64,000 bases of DNA from Trissonchulus latispiculum (taxonomy: Eukaryota > Nematoda > Enoplea > Enoplida > Ironidae): the NCBI GenBank assembly GCA_030248195.1, contig JASAND010030600.1, forward strand, positions 62,001 through 126,000, given 5' to 3'. The first letter of the stretch is position 1; each line of letters starts with the position of its first letter. The translations under genes were made by a program, and so were the position numbers. Shown piece by piece: positions 1 through 11,499 of this stretch. The notes below the pieces were generated by a model, which saw only the letters and a list, made by a program, of their open reading frames with translations, was not told the DNA's origin and did no database searches.

Positions 1-780
1 GCGCCGCAACGGTACTAGAACTCTGATCGGATCTGTTTGAACCTCCTTAGATGTTGAGGTCTTGCGTTGCCTCCGAGTCGTACCCGACCCGGGTTGCCTG
101 GCTCGGGTTTGAGCTGCCATGGCAGCGGCATTCTCCTGCCACTTCATGGCTTTGCGTAGAACAGGGAGCATATCCCATTCAGTTCCGGGTGCTCGCTTCC
201 ACTTCTTTCGAGCAGGCACATTATAATTGCGTTCTGAAGCTCCTCCGTCTCCGAAGGGCTTTACTTCCTTACGCCATCTATTCCAATATTTATATGGCCG
301 AAGGTTACCTTCGCCATCATAGATGACATCACCCGCATCGGGGAAGCCACCGTTAGCTAGAACCACTTCCTCTGTTGGGAACCATTCGGCCCGTCGCCGT
401 ACCTGCTTACAGGATTTGCACGGGCACTTCCACGGGTTCACATCCTGATCGGTGTCTTTATTCAGGTACAAGCACACGGGTTCCCGCTTTCCTTTGCAGG
501 TTTTACATTTGCATTTCCATTGATTTACTGCTTGGGTCGCCCGAGCATTAAGTTCAAGAATTGGGTGGACATATTCTTTGTCTGGGAGGGGGTCAGCCCC
601 TTCCAGGTGTTCGGCATCACTATCACTCTCGGAGTCACTACTCCAGATGCCGCCACGATTCCAGCAAGGGTCGTTCTTAATTGAGTTGATCATGTTAACA
701 AGGTTAGTACTAGTTGCTTGCACCGCACAGACCATTCCGCCAGACGGGTTTGCCGGTGCGGGACACGGGTCCAGGTCTAC
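1..780 (-). CDS. Second ORF of the retroelement (pol start or accessory), Cys-rich, partial
   Basis: A frame minus one to gag is open for about 259 codons from the gag stop to the window edge, with no stop in between. It begins with a Pro/Asp-rich linker, then an acidic Ser/Asp run. Next come two related cysteine clusters about 30 residues apart, KCKCKTCKGK and KCPCKSCKQ, each C-x-C-x2-C. The rest is Trp/Lys/Arg-rich. I see no retropepsin D-[ST]-G and no reverse transcriptase motif in this part, so it is either a long linker ahead of the enzymatic domains or a separate accessory domain. It is truncated by the window. Confidence 0.55.
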
Positions 781-1967
781 TGCCCGCGTCCCGCCTCCTC
801 GTTTTCCTGCTCTGGGAAACCTTCATACCGGCGTGGGCCCACATAGCCTCTGCTTATAGTGCGCGGTCGCACCGGCTGCCTCTGTTGCTGGCCTTGCTGG
901 GCCTGTTGGCCTTGCTGCCTTTGTGGGTCCTGCTGGCTGCGGAAGTCTTGATTCCGCTGGCCCTGATTGCGCTGGTCCCGGTCATAATGACTCCGGGCAG
1001 GAGGGGTACCCTCCTGATCACGCACTCCGTACCTGGTGTGGACATTACCACTTGCCTGGTTCTGGTCCTGATGCTGGCCATTCTGGCTCAGATATTGCAG
1101 GTAGTCTGGGCATTGTTGCTGTCTATGCCCCACGAGACCGCAATACCCACACCTGCCCGGTGCTTGACGTGGAGGTGGTCGCTCGTCATTACGCTGATAA
1201 CCTTGGTTGCGACCCTGATTCTGTTGCGATTGTTGCTGTTGGTTCTGCTGGCTCCGCTGGTTCTGCTGGGGTCTCCCCTGCTGAACGTTGTTACATTGTG
1301 GACCCTGACTTTGGGCACTAAAGACCGTAACGGCCTGTTCCCGGTCCAACTCCACCTGAACCGACTCTACGATATGTAGAGCTCGAGTGATTAGGTCATT
1401 CTCCCGGACATGAGGCCAGAATTGGATGTCCGCCAGCGGAGCAGCCATTCTAGAGCGCAGCTCAGACTTCAAGCCTCTTTTGAACTGAGCAACCACCTTC
1501 TTTTCTCGATCGAACCCAGGTTCGAACGGAAATGCTTGAACCGCTAGCAAGCGTAACGCTGCCATATAATCGTGCGGTTTTTCCTGCGGTTCCTGCATTC
1601 GACTGTAGAACTGCTCCGCATACTGCTCCGTTGTTACCGGCAATGGCTCGTACAATTGGCGGATTCTAGTCACTAGATCCTCAAAAGTATCGGGTGGACA
1701 AGGGGTCATAGACTCCTTGACCTTGTCATCTAACAATGTCCACAGAATTCTATACTTCATGTTAGAGGGTACGTCATGTACCTTAACTGTTGTTTCAAAA
1801 TTAGCGAGCCAGCTGGTAAACTTGATATTACTCTGCGATCCTTGAAAAGGAATGACCCCTTTGAAGCCTTTCAGGTATTCCCCCAGATGCTTGAAGCTCT
1901 CATATGACGATGGCTCTCGGGTCTCGCGAGTATTGCGGTCGTTCCGGCCGTTCTCGACGGGGCGCAC
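777..1967 (-). pseudogene. Retroelement Gag, capsid-like and nucleocapsid part
   Basis: This frame of about 396 residues carries a retrotransposon-gag-like segment at about residues 40-190, rich in Trp, Phe and Leu (FTSWLANFETTVKV and ILWTLL motifs). A single CCHC knuckle, CGYCGLVGHRQQQC, with spacing C-x2-C-x4-H-x4-C, follows near residue 275. Gln/Asn/Arg-rich low-complexity sequence lies on both sides of the knuckle and fits nucleic-acid binding. It ends in a TAG where the next frame, minus one, is already open, the usual gag-pol arrangement. The frame opens without an ATG, at a GTG inside the preceding gag frame, so a frameshift separates it from its N-terminal part. Family assignment is confident, integrity is not. 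Confidence 0.75.
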
Positions 1968-2787
1968 TGTATTCTCGTTCGCGGGAATACCGGCGAGGAC
2001 TCGACATCCGCTGTACCGGCGGTGGAGACTGATGGGCCCGGGACGAGGTTCTAGACTGATGAGAGTATTCCCTTCGACGGCGGGGTGATTCCCTGATTGG
2101 TTCTCTCATCTGGTCATCAGATGAGTCTAGGTCGATTATGGGCGGAGCTCTCCGTTCGTTCCCTCGACCGCGATAGACGGGCTCCGGACTCGGATGCCTC
2201 GTCAGCGGGGGCTGTCCCATCTGATATGGGGGCGCGCCCGCATATGGGTCCTCTCTAGGAGTAGGCCACAGCCGGAGCAGCTCAATACATACCCGCGGGA
2301 ATGTATGCTCCAATGCTTCCCATGTTTCCATAGGGAGCCCCGCTATCCATGCTGTCATAAGCCCGCGAATCACGCCATATTCTTGATTGGTCATATCACG
2401 TATCCGAAACATTCCCTCCGTATCCCGTCGCGGGACCGGGGCCTGAGCGGGGACTGGGGTTGGATCCCGCAACGGGACCACCCAGTTATCCAACGGTCCA
2501 CGTACCCGTGGTTTCCGGTCAGGTTCCGGGTCGGGGTCATTACCGCCCGGCCGTTGGCTACTGGTTGCTCGTTTCGGATGCTTTGCCCTAGTCAGGTCTA
2601 TATGCGCTGTAGACCGGAACCGCTGTACCGGAGCCGCCGGTTCACTGGGTCCCGGAGCTCTGGAGCTATCCTTCTGTTGTAATTTAGTGCGAGTATATGG
2701 CAAAAATGGCATGATGCCGGGCCGGCGGCGCATAACCGTGCTATCTGAGCCCAGTCGTGGACGTTGTTGGAATAATTCCAGTTCCAA
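1900..2787 (-). pseudogene. Retroelement Gag, Pro/Arg-rich middle part
   Basis: An open frame of about 295 residues rich in Pro, Arg and Ser, with a short helical stretch (YGVIRGLMTAWIAGLPMETW) near the middle and a stop shortly after the next gag frame opens. It overlaps the N-terminal gag frame at 2598-2787 and the capsid-like frame at 1900-1967. Each overlap is out of phase, so a continuous Gag would need two frame changes. I read this as indels in a decayed copy; programmed shifts or sequence errors are the alternatives. No catalytic motif is visible. Confidence 0.55.
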
Positions 2788-3332
2788 TTGGGTAAGAAGT
2801 CACGTAAATCCTTTATGTCCGACATACCGGGTAAAGACCTCCCCGGTACGTCTGCGCTAGTTTCTTGCCGCCGGAGGTCAGCTCCGATGCGGGCTAGCTT
2901 GCGTCGGACATATTCCAGATGGTCATGAATAGTCGCCTGTTCATCCCAGTCCTCTTCACTGGGGTCTTCCGATACCGGGGACTGAAATTCACCCGGGTTA
3001 TTAGAGGTCCCGTCCTCATGTGGGGCATCCGGGTCACCCGGATCCAAAGCGTCTTTGTCAACATCTTGTTTTGAAGAGGCTTTACTTTTAGCCGTATCAG
3101 ACCTGAGTACTGGTCTACTAGATGCTGCACCGTCAAGCTCATGGCTTGAGGATGCTCGGCTAGACGCTGATTGAGTAGAGGAGCTCTTGCTCAGTGCTGG
3201 CTGGCTTGACGTGAGCCGCCCAAAACCGTGCTGATTTAAAGGCCTTTTATCCATCGAGTCACTCGAGCTAGCCGGATCACCCGGCTTAGCTGTGGCCTTG
3301 GACGATTTCACAGGAGAATGCAAAACCGACAT
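2598..3332 (-). pseudogene. Retroelement Gag, N-terminal Ser-rich part
   Basis: A 244-residue frame starting at an ATG at 3332. The first 130 residues are dominated by Ser, Ala, Lys and Asp. An acidic stretch (SEDPSEEDWDEQ) and a helical segment (HLEYVRRKLARIGADLRRQE) follow. The last 50 or so residues after about 2790 lose this character, which suggests that the true reading passes there into the overlapping frame that ends at 1900. By position and composition this is the matrix-like N-terminus of the retroelement Gag. I recognise no closer family. Confidence 0.5.
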
Positions 3333-4831
3333 AATTTACAGTTAGTCACACGTGACGTGGTCTAACTAATTTTCAGTGTATACGTACCGTCTACACTGCT
3401 CCGAAAATACCGGTAAAATGCAGTAAAACGCGCAGAAAATTTTAGAAAAACTGGATGAGATCAGAAAAATTTGTTAAAAACAAAGACCTAAAAAAGAAGA
3501 GAACCGAAGAAAAAGTTACTAAAAACTAGATAAAATAAAAATAAGGTCGTGGACTGGCAGCCTAATGTAAAGTTGGAAGTGTACGAACTAACCAAACTTT
3601 ACGAGTGGGAAACTGTGCACAAGGAGAACGTCGAACCTGGAGGAGATGTAGTTCCAGTCGACCTAACTAACTACCGAATGAAATTTAACAACCGATGAAG
3701 AGCACAGACTCAAGTATAAAAGGCCTACCCCAAAATTTGCTGAAATATACACGCTTAAAACTACTAATTACCTACCCAATTATTCTCAGAAAAACCTACC
3801 TACCGAATATACAGTTCAAATACAAAAACCTATCTAAAATGTCGCCCTAAAATGGTCCAGAAAGAGACCACATTTACTAGAAAATTATGCTTGACAAATG
3901 GGGCGAACCCCGAAAATGCGTACAAAATTTTGAAACAAACTACAGTGCAGAAAAATAGCCTAACTAAATAATAGAACAAGATTAGAGGAGAAAATACAGA
4001 CACACAATAATTTCTATCAAACAGAGAAAACTACAACGAATAAATTACAGTTAACTAACCTAACAGAGAGACCTAGACTATCAGAATAATTTTAAAGAAC
4101 TTCGAAGAAAGTTTTAGATAGGAAGTATTCAAAGGAAAAAGTTTCATAATAAAAGCAGAAAATTCTAATAAAAACAGTTCAAGAAACTAATGAGGACGTA
4201 GCTCAACAGGGTCACCCTGGAGCGTACTGAAGTCCAAAGTGGTACCCACTTTGGACGGTTAATGCGAGTTAAATAAAGCACAGCAAATAATGGGGCCAGA
4301 ATCGGGAGCTTAAAAGTAGACACGACCACACAGTTCGAAAGAAAACACGAGACTGAATAAATTTTGAGACGTCTAGAGAGAACTAGTTTTAGGCCAGCGT
4401 GGAAGAATTTGATTGGATGAATTTGAGACCCCCTTGAAAGACAAGATGCTGGGAGAGGCTTCTAGAGAAAATAGACGTCTCAGCAGCGCCACCTATTGGC
4501 TAGGCTGGCTGACACACATATACATAATTTACACATACACACACTAAAACTCAACAAGAAGACTTTTAAACAAATTTCAACACACACTTTCCATACAAAT
4601 TTCAAATAATTTTCACAACATATTTTCAAACTAAATTGCACACATTCTTAATAATATTCCTAACACAATTTCAACCTAAAATAAATTCAAACACATACAT
4701 TAACATTTTTAGAGGACTGACGTCACGCCGCCTCATTACATTATATTATTCAGAAGCTCTATTCTCAACACAGGGCCAGCTTTGGACAGAGTTTTTGTTT
4801 CGGAATATGCAAATTAGGTTTTTGAACCTGT
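3333..4831. other. Non-coding flank of the retroelement
   Basis: AT-rich sequence with no gene-like ORF. It probably contains the retroelement leader and 5' LTR but I could not place their edges. The only strong local structure is a perfect hairpin at 4232-4256: arms GTCCAAAGTGG and its complement around a TAC loop. Confidence 0.4.
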
Positions 4832-5914
4832 TTAAGGGGGGGGGCTACGAATTTCACTAAAAGTTCGATGTTGGAAAAGCTAGCTAGTGTTTTGCCACAT
4901 AATAGTATTAGGTTTAGTGTAAAATAGTTTAAAGTTTGAAAGAATTCCATGCAGCGTAGCGTCCTGTGGAGCCATCAGAAGTTGGTGTTATCGGTCGAAA
5001 GCTCGACATGACACGTACACAAACTTGGCCTCGCCCTGGTCGCTATGTGCAAGGCACGGTACCAAAATTTTCAGGAATTAGTTCTGACATATAGTGCTTT
5101 GATATCGTGTAAAATAATCTTTAAACCATTGCCTAGTTTTCTGTGCTATACGATCAAAGTGCGAAAAATTGGGTGTTGTAGGTCTATACGGGTGGAGGTT
5201 AACTAATTTCTAATGAGCTGTGGTTTACCAAATGAGCCAAATTTTGCTGCAATTAATACTCCAAGTATCTGTCTTAACTTTGGTATAAATGACGTGATTT
5301 AATTAATCCCTGCGTTCGCAGTGCTGGATTATATTATCGATATTGTCGCTGTTATTTGGTGCCATTTCGAAGATGTGAGCTTTTCAGGCCTAAAAATAAG
5401 GGTTATTTCTGAACAAAAAGTTTGCTAGCACACTAACCAGAAAGCCAAAACCCTCGAAACTCACAGACAGTTTGCCCCTATTATAGCCTAACATTTGGTA
5501 AAAAGCTGGGGTAGGCTAGGGGCTGTCAATTTTATTAGATCGAAAACGGCGCACGGTCACTTTGCAACTTTTTGCCAAATTTCAAACTTTGAGCTGCTAT
5601 AGCTGAAGAAGGAAGCAACGCTCGAAAGCCGGAATACTTTTAATATTTAGCACTAGTAACACTTAACATATATGGCTGAAAGTTTCAGAATTGGTCAAAC
5701 CGTTAACCCGCCGGAGCTGAAAAAACCTTTTTGAAAAATCCCATTTTTCGAACTAAAATTTGTACTTTGGCGTCCTGCCAAAAACGGTGTATATGAGATA
5801 TATTGTTGCCCACCCTAAACTTTTTTAATTTGATATGTTGGCTAACGTTGGGGGGAAAAGTAGGTCTCTCCGACGATGTCGTGCCAACTCGTTCGTAGCC
5901 CCCCCCCCCCTTAA
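4832..5914. mobile_element. TTAA-flanked non-autonomous DNA transposon
   Basis: The two ends are inverted copies: TTAA, then 9 G on the left and 12 on the right, then CTACGAA. TTAA is present at both termini (4832-4835 and 5911-5914), as expected for insertion into TTAA with target duplication (piggyBac or Kolobok type). The 1083-bp interior has no transposase-like ORF. The ends are short, so the class call rests on the TTAA plus the shared 17-20 bp. Confidence 0.6.
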
Positions 5915-6540
5915 GTAGCAGAACTGAGAGGCATCGCATAGTCTTCGGCTGTCAGCAATCTGAAAGGTCGCTGATTTTTGAGCACCAGTTAGCTATGTAG
6001 GTATTAGGTATTATTATTATTAGGTACTATTGTCCGGAGGAGCGGTAGTTTCCTTGGACTGAGAGTAACCGGAGAAAATTTTTATTCCCAGCCCAAAATG
6101 TTATTTGGGATGGGGGTTTGTCTGGATTGGGGGAGGGCCAAAAATTTTATAAATTTTGCTTCCAAAAATCTATTAGTGGCGGGAGGGGTCGGAATAAATT
6201 TTTGGAAGTTTGGGGTGGGAAAACTTGATAATACAGGAAAAAATAAATTTGGAAAAATGAATTAGAGCCAGACTGGACAGCCTAATGTAATGGAGAAGCC
6301 CGGGAGTTAGTTATTTTACTACCGACCACTACTAGAGCTAGCACAATGCAACACAAGCCTTGACTGCTAAGGAGATCTAGACCAGGCGGCTCTCTGAAAC
6401 ATTTCGTACCCGGACGAGCCCCGCCAAGGGAGTGGGGGATAACTTCGGGGAACGCCGGACTATCTGGCACCTAACCAAAATTGGGATATTGGACCAAGTA
6501 CACGGTAGTAAAAAATCCAGGCTAGTCCCTGAGCGTCTAC
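5915..6540. other. Spacer with no recognisable gene
   Basis: No coding evidence. It contains ATT repeats near 6010 and G-rich runs near 6110-6220. A block at 6269-6288 resembles 3551-3569 (GACTGG, CAGCCTAATGTAA), so the two may be fragments of one repeat. Confidence 0.3.
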
Positions 6541-6683
6541 CAAGAAGTTAAAAAGCTAGACAGCTAGCAATTTAATAGAAAATACAGTTCAATTGCAGAT
6601 AAAATATAAACAAGAAGCTAAAAAGCTAGACAGCTAGCAATTTAATAGAAAATACAGTTCAATTGCAGATAAAATATAAACAA
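6541..6683. repeat. Tandem duplication, 70-bp unit, two copies
   Basis: Two nearly identical 70-bp units run head to tail; the block AAAAGCTAGACAGCTAGCAA begins at 6551 and again at 6621. The near-identity points to a recent duplication. No coding content. Confidence 0.85.
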
Positions 6684-6734
6684 GCTTATTTGCATGAATG
6701 GGTGGCCGCTGTCATTTTCCTCTTATAAACAAGA

Positions 6735-7166
6735 AATTTTCCGTGTCCAGTACCACGAAATCCGTATATTTTCCAGGAATTTCTATTTCAGTTTTGAAAT
6801 CAGCGTGGTCGAATTACCCTATGACCAACTTTTGAGAGAAATCGGAGACAAAACAATTTTGGTTCCAAAATCCGGGTTTTCGGAAATTCCCGGATTTTCA
6901 GTTTTTCGGCCATAACTTTCGCTATGAGCATTTTCGGAAAATGTCGCAAGAAGGAAAGTTGTTCAGCTCGACGAGCTCTTTCGTTTAAGTACCATATTGA
7001 CCACTTTCGGAAACATTTTTCAAAATCCGGAATTTTCTGGGTCCAACATTTCGAAATCCATAAATTTTCCGGAAATTTCGATTTCCATTTCAAAATCAGC
7101 GTGGTCCAATTACCCTATGACCAACTTTTAAGCAAAATCGGAGACAAAAAAATTTTTACGTTTCCC
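6735..7166. repeat. Diverged direct duplication, 296-bp spacing
   Basis: A segment of about 130 bp occurs at about 6735-6870 and again at about 7031-7166. The block CAGCGTGGTC starts at 6801 and 7097 and is followed in both by AATTACCCTATGACCAACTT. The copies differ at many other sites, so this is older than the neighbouring 70-bp duplication. The short ORFs across it show no family features. Confidence 0.7.
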
Positions 7167-8598
7167 TTGTTCCCCCCTTACGATTTTTAAAATTCCGGGA
7201 GCCGCCATTCCCGGAATCCGGGAGATATCGGGCTGCCCCCACTTCCGGTACCACTTTAGGTCACCCCCAACTCCCCCTGAAAATTTCAGCCGGATCGGTC
7301 CAGCCAATCAAAAGTTAGAGGGGGGGACACATACGGCAAGAAATAAAGAAATAAATAACGGACATACCCAACACAAAGGGTTGCCTTTTTGTGAAAAAGC
7401 GGCAACCCAAAAAGGTAACAAAACAGAATCAAACTACTGACTACCAATAAGATGTTGGGTGAGGGGCGACAAAGTATGAAGATGGGGGAAACGGGGGAAT
7501 TGGAAACTGAGCACAGACAGGGAGGGGGTACGAGTTGAGTTATAAGTAAAGATTAGACAGTAAAAGAGGGGTTAAACTTCTAGAGGTTAGAAAAAATTCG
7601 GACAACCCAAGAAAAGCGCAGAGAACGGATCTCCAAATTTAGACGGATAACCGCACACGACGAAAAAACTTCTCAAGTGAAGATGGTGTGACTTATGATT
7701 ACGTGTGGAAGAAAATATTGCGAAATAGGAACTGATATAAGTTGATTTTCGTGCTCGATCTCCGGCAAGCCAAACATAAAACAAATTCAATGCAGCGTTA
7801 TCTTCACAGTTCTTAAGAGAAATAAATAGTTTTAATGTTTTCACAAAAGCTAACCATAAAGTTAGCGTCACATTATAAAATATACATTTTCGCATCCGAA
7901 AATACACTACAAACATCAGATAGGAAGACTAGTTACGTAGGTTAGATAAATAGGTACCTAGGAAGTATAGGTAGGTAGCTAAGGAAGATAGGTAGGTGTC
8001 CGGTAATGGGCCAGCGCCGGGTCCCAAGCCCCGGGGGAAGAACACAGCGGGACGGAGAGAAAGAATATTTTAGTAACAATGGCTTTGAAAACCCCAAGGG
8101 ACCTGCATAAGAATTTGAAAAAAAGGAGCCCCCAGGGATGACAGGTGGTAGAAACACGAATTTAAAACTCGATACCCCAGGGGACAATTTATTTAAAATG
8201 ACCTTGACAGATTCCCAAGGGGGACGCGCCCACAGACTTTACGCCCGATTTTGATTACGGGAGCGAGGGTTCCACTATATCTAAATCTACTATCTAAAAT
8301 GGCTCTACTATACTACTCTCAAACCAAGATAACAGACGAAATTTGCGCAAAACAGCCATGAATTCACAAAAGTGTAAACAAAGGGAGATGATGGTGATAA
8401 TACTTTTCGACGAATTTTCAGGAATTTTTGTCTTATCAATTACAGCAAACCTGCAACAGTTCAGCATTATTCAGTCGCTAAGTTTAGTTTATGGCCAAAT
8501 TTCACAAACTGTGCTCCACGATTTTCTAAGCATCAGTGTAAGGCTTTTTTAAGGCTATACGAAGTGAACTGAAATTTGCAATTTTTGGAGCTCAAGAA
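7167..8598. other. Intergenic sequence, no recognisable gene
   Basis: Frames of 80-110 codons occur but lack family motifs. Simple TAGG repeats lie at about 7940-8000. I see no transposon ends. Confidence 0.3.
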
Positions 8599-10066
8599 TA
8601 GTGATGTGGATCGAATCGACGTATCGTAGCTGATCGGATCGACAAGTTTCCGGATCGGATCGGTTTGATTGCCGGATCGCCGGTCCAGCAAGAGGCAAAA
8701 TCAAAATAATGGGATTTTCACAGAAAATTTTCAAAAATTTCTATTTGATATCCAGTTGAATGAGGACTTTTTTATGAAAATAATGTTTAGCACAGATGTA
8801 TTTTTTATTCATATCATACGTTTCCTATAAGTTTCGTATAAGTGCTGAAACATCTTGACAGTTTTTGAAGTCAGCTTTTGTAATGATTTGAAATAGTTCT
8901 GATTTTTGACGATGTCACATTAGAATTTTGTCTTCCTTTTAGTTTCCAACATTTCTGATTTTAGAAAACTATAGTATCGACGAAAGCTTTCTGACTTAAA
9001 ACAAAACCGTGATGTTTACGAATTTACTCGTATAAGACGAAAGTTACGAACGTACACGCAACCTGAGCTCATGACGTACATATATAAAAGTTTTCGAGGT
9101 CACTGAACATGAATCTGGGATCGGGTCGCAGGTGAACGTTGGTAATTCACCCCCCGGGCTATGTTGCCCACAAGCGCTACCCCAAATTGCTCCCACAAGG
9201 TAGGAAAGCTGACTGAAAGAAAAGGATAGTGTCCAAAAAAGAAGCTTATAGAACTAAGATTCTGAAACATTTTCCAGCTTCGCCGGATATTTTGAAGCAA
9301 AACCACTTTTTTATTAAAAAATGTCAGAAAATTGCACTTTTCTTCAAAAAACCTTATATTTTGTTTATATCGTGAATAACTGCAAAAATTGTTTAAAATG
9401 TCAAAGTCTAGCTTATAAAACTGCGATGTTGCTTGCTTGCTTTGCTTTGCTTCCAAAAGGGGCACCCAAGTTGGCTTCCACAGTGGTCAGTGAAATTTGA
9501 CCTAAAGCTCAGCTATGTATTGGGTTTTGCATTAACCTTATTTTGGCTCAATATTTGGATCGAGGAACTTTAAACTTTAACTGATTTTAAAATCGTATTC
9601 AGCTTCTCGGTATTTTAACGCAAATATTTTTCGACAGTTTTGGCAATTCATTATATGTATGCTTAATAAACGTATTTTTAGATAAAAACAAAGTTGTTTG
9701 CCAGCATTTGTTGTTTCTGATACCCCTGTTTAGAATTAAAAAGATTCAGGTAAACGACTATGACATGCAAAGTTTGAAAAGCATTTTGCAAAACTTGAGC
9801 ACTGCAGAACAGTCCTGTAGTGATTAAATTATTCGAAAGTAGTTCTGCCGTACAAACATGAAAAAATATGAAATAGTAGTTCATCAATCTTCAGCAGATG
9901 GATATATAGCATTACTGTTAATTTGAGTGAAGAGAAAAGTATATAGAATTGATAATTTCTCACTGAAAACTAAAACTTTCGGCTGGGTCGGATCGGATGA
10001 CCGGTCATTGCCCGAATGGGTTCGATAGTCATTTTTGGTGCCGATTCTGTTCGATCCACATCACTA
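8599..10066. mobile_element. hAT-like non-autonomous element
   Basis: The ends carry a perfect 17-bp inverted repeat, TAGTGATGTGGATCGAA, with the complement ending at 10066. Beyond it, related ATCGGATCG-type subterminal sequence occurs on both sides. The TAGNG start is typical of hAT elements. The flanks TCAAGAAT (8592-8599) and TCAAGAGT (10067-10074) match at 7 of 8 bases, consistent with a slightly mutated 8-bp target duplication, allowing one base of ambiguity at the left edge. The 1468-bp interior encodes no transposase. Confidence 0.7.
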
Positions 10067-11499
10067 TCAAGAGTAGATGTCAGTGCAGATTAAAGAGCAA
10101 TCAGGACGCCACAGTTGTTGCATACTCTACAGCATGCACAGGGAAAGTGCCTTTTTAAGGTATCCAGAATACGTCAAAGTTCTCCAGACAGCTACTACTG
10201 ATTGTTAAAATCATAAAAGTTATTCACATCTTCCACAGAATAGGGTTTACAAACTTTTAGGCACGATGTCGATTAAAATTTAAGATTTACCTAATCCTCG
10301 TGGACGTCTAAATCCTCCTCGCCCCCTTAACGCATCGGTCTGGCCCTCACAATGGCTCGGAAATTGTCGCACTATAACCAACCCTGTTCTATTTAGCGAA
10401 CACGAAAATAGTAAGGCCAATAAACAAACTCGTTTGCCGTCAAACTAATACACAGTACCTAGGATAAAAACGGTATGAAAATTATTGCCAGCTGCAATAC
10501 TGAACTAGGGATTATGGTCATGGTTCTGTCTCGTTTACCCTCGCCTCAATTTTACCCTCAATATTTCCAAAACTGACCATTTGAACTAAAATTTGATATC
10601 GCTTTGCGTTTAAATATGAGAAATTTTTCCGATTTCAGAAATTCTATTTTTTCGTTTGCAAGGGGTAGGGATGGAGGAACCGAGGAAATTTTGTTTAAAA
10701 GCTGCTTTGTTGTGGTTACTCTGGTCACAAAACACGAATCTGATGTCTGCTTTCGGTTCAGCTTTGCATTACTCTAGCATTACAGAAAGATGTAAGCCTC
10801 GAAATTTAGCTTATTTTGAACTGATAAACACCTCTGTCACCTACCCAAGCTAATCCTTTGGCCCACATTTTCATGATCAAATTTTATATGGTTGTTTTAC
10901 TTTTTAATTCTAACATTTTGGTACAAGCTGGAGCAATTAGATTTCATCTAGGTAATGTGATAACGTGTTATTTACAGAATTGACTGTATCACATACATAT
11001 CTCATACAAACATTTAACAAAATTAAAAAACTACTGCGATTAAATTTTTCTGACTATATTTTAATCTTAATGACTGAATGGCATGACGCACCACTCCTAG
11101 GCGCCGGTTAGAAGTAGTACCAGCACTTTTCTAAATGCGGCGTGGCGGTTACCTGCTCCAAATAATTGTCTTCAATTAGCCTAGGCTTTTAGCAAACCTG
11201 GAAATTTACCCATCTCTGACTGTATGTTGATCGCACAACAACAGCCCTCGCCCGAACACGGACGGCTCCTAATTCTCGGTCTAATCGATGACTAGGAAAT
11301 GTGTCCCAAAATATGCACTTTTTCATAGCGGACTTGTCATGGCAAAGTCTTGCACTTGTAGATCCTAAGAAACCACTCTGCTACAGACGTTTGAGTAAAT
11401 CTTGAGTTAGCATTAGTCTTTGATTTTTTATTAGTCTTTGCTTTTAGGGTCCTAGAAGGTGCTGTTAGTTACTTCACTTTGTTTCATATATATCACACA
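10067..11499. other. Upstream region of the ankyrin gene
   Basis: No gene is recognised. A TTAA preceded by CCTCGCCCCC lies at 10327-10330 and resembles the G-rich ends of the TTAA elements here, but I found no partner end. The promoter of the ankyrin gene is presumably near the right side; I could not identify a TATA box or initiator with confidence. Confidence 0.3.

Larger units (their letters stand above)
1..3332 (-). mobile_element. LTR-type retroelement, gag and start of the next ORF (partial, decayed)
   Basis: Reading right to left, three overlapping open frames together look like one Gag region: a Ser/Pro-rich N-terminal part, a Pro/Arg-rich middle, then a capsid-like segment and a CCHC zinc knuckle followed by a Gln-rich tail. 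A further frame, minus one relative to the last gag frame, stays open to the window edge. Local base composition is richer in GC than the surrounding DNA. No LTR pair can be delimited because the rest of the element lies outside the window; the 5' LTR and primer-binding site should lie right of 3332 but I could not define them. The Gag layout fits a Ty3/gypsy-like element. The gag frame breaks suggest a decayed copy. Confidence 0.75.

Noticed and set aside
714..1379. Plus-strand hydrophobic ORF of 221 codons
   Set aside because: It is the antisense shadow of the Gln-rich gag tail on the minus strand; the Leu-richness comes from reading CAG/CAA repeats backwards.
4477..4492. Possible primer-binding site (TGGCGCTGCTGAG on the minus strand)
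   Set aside because: No LTR ending in CA directly precedes it and the distance from gag is uncertain, so it is not supported.
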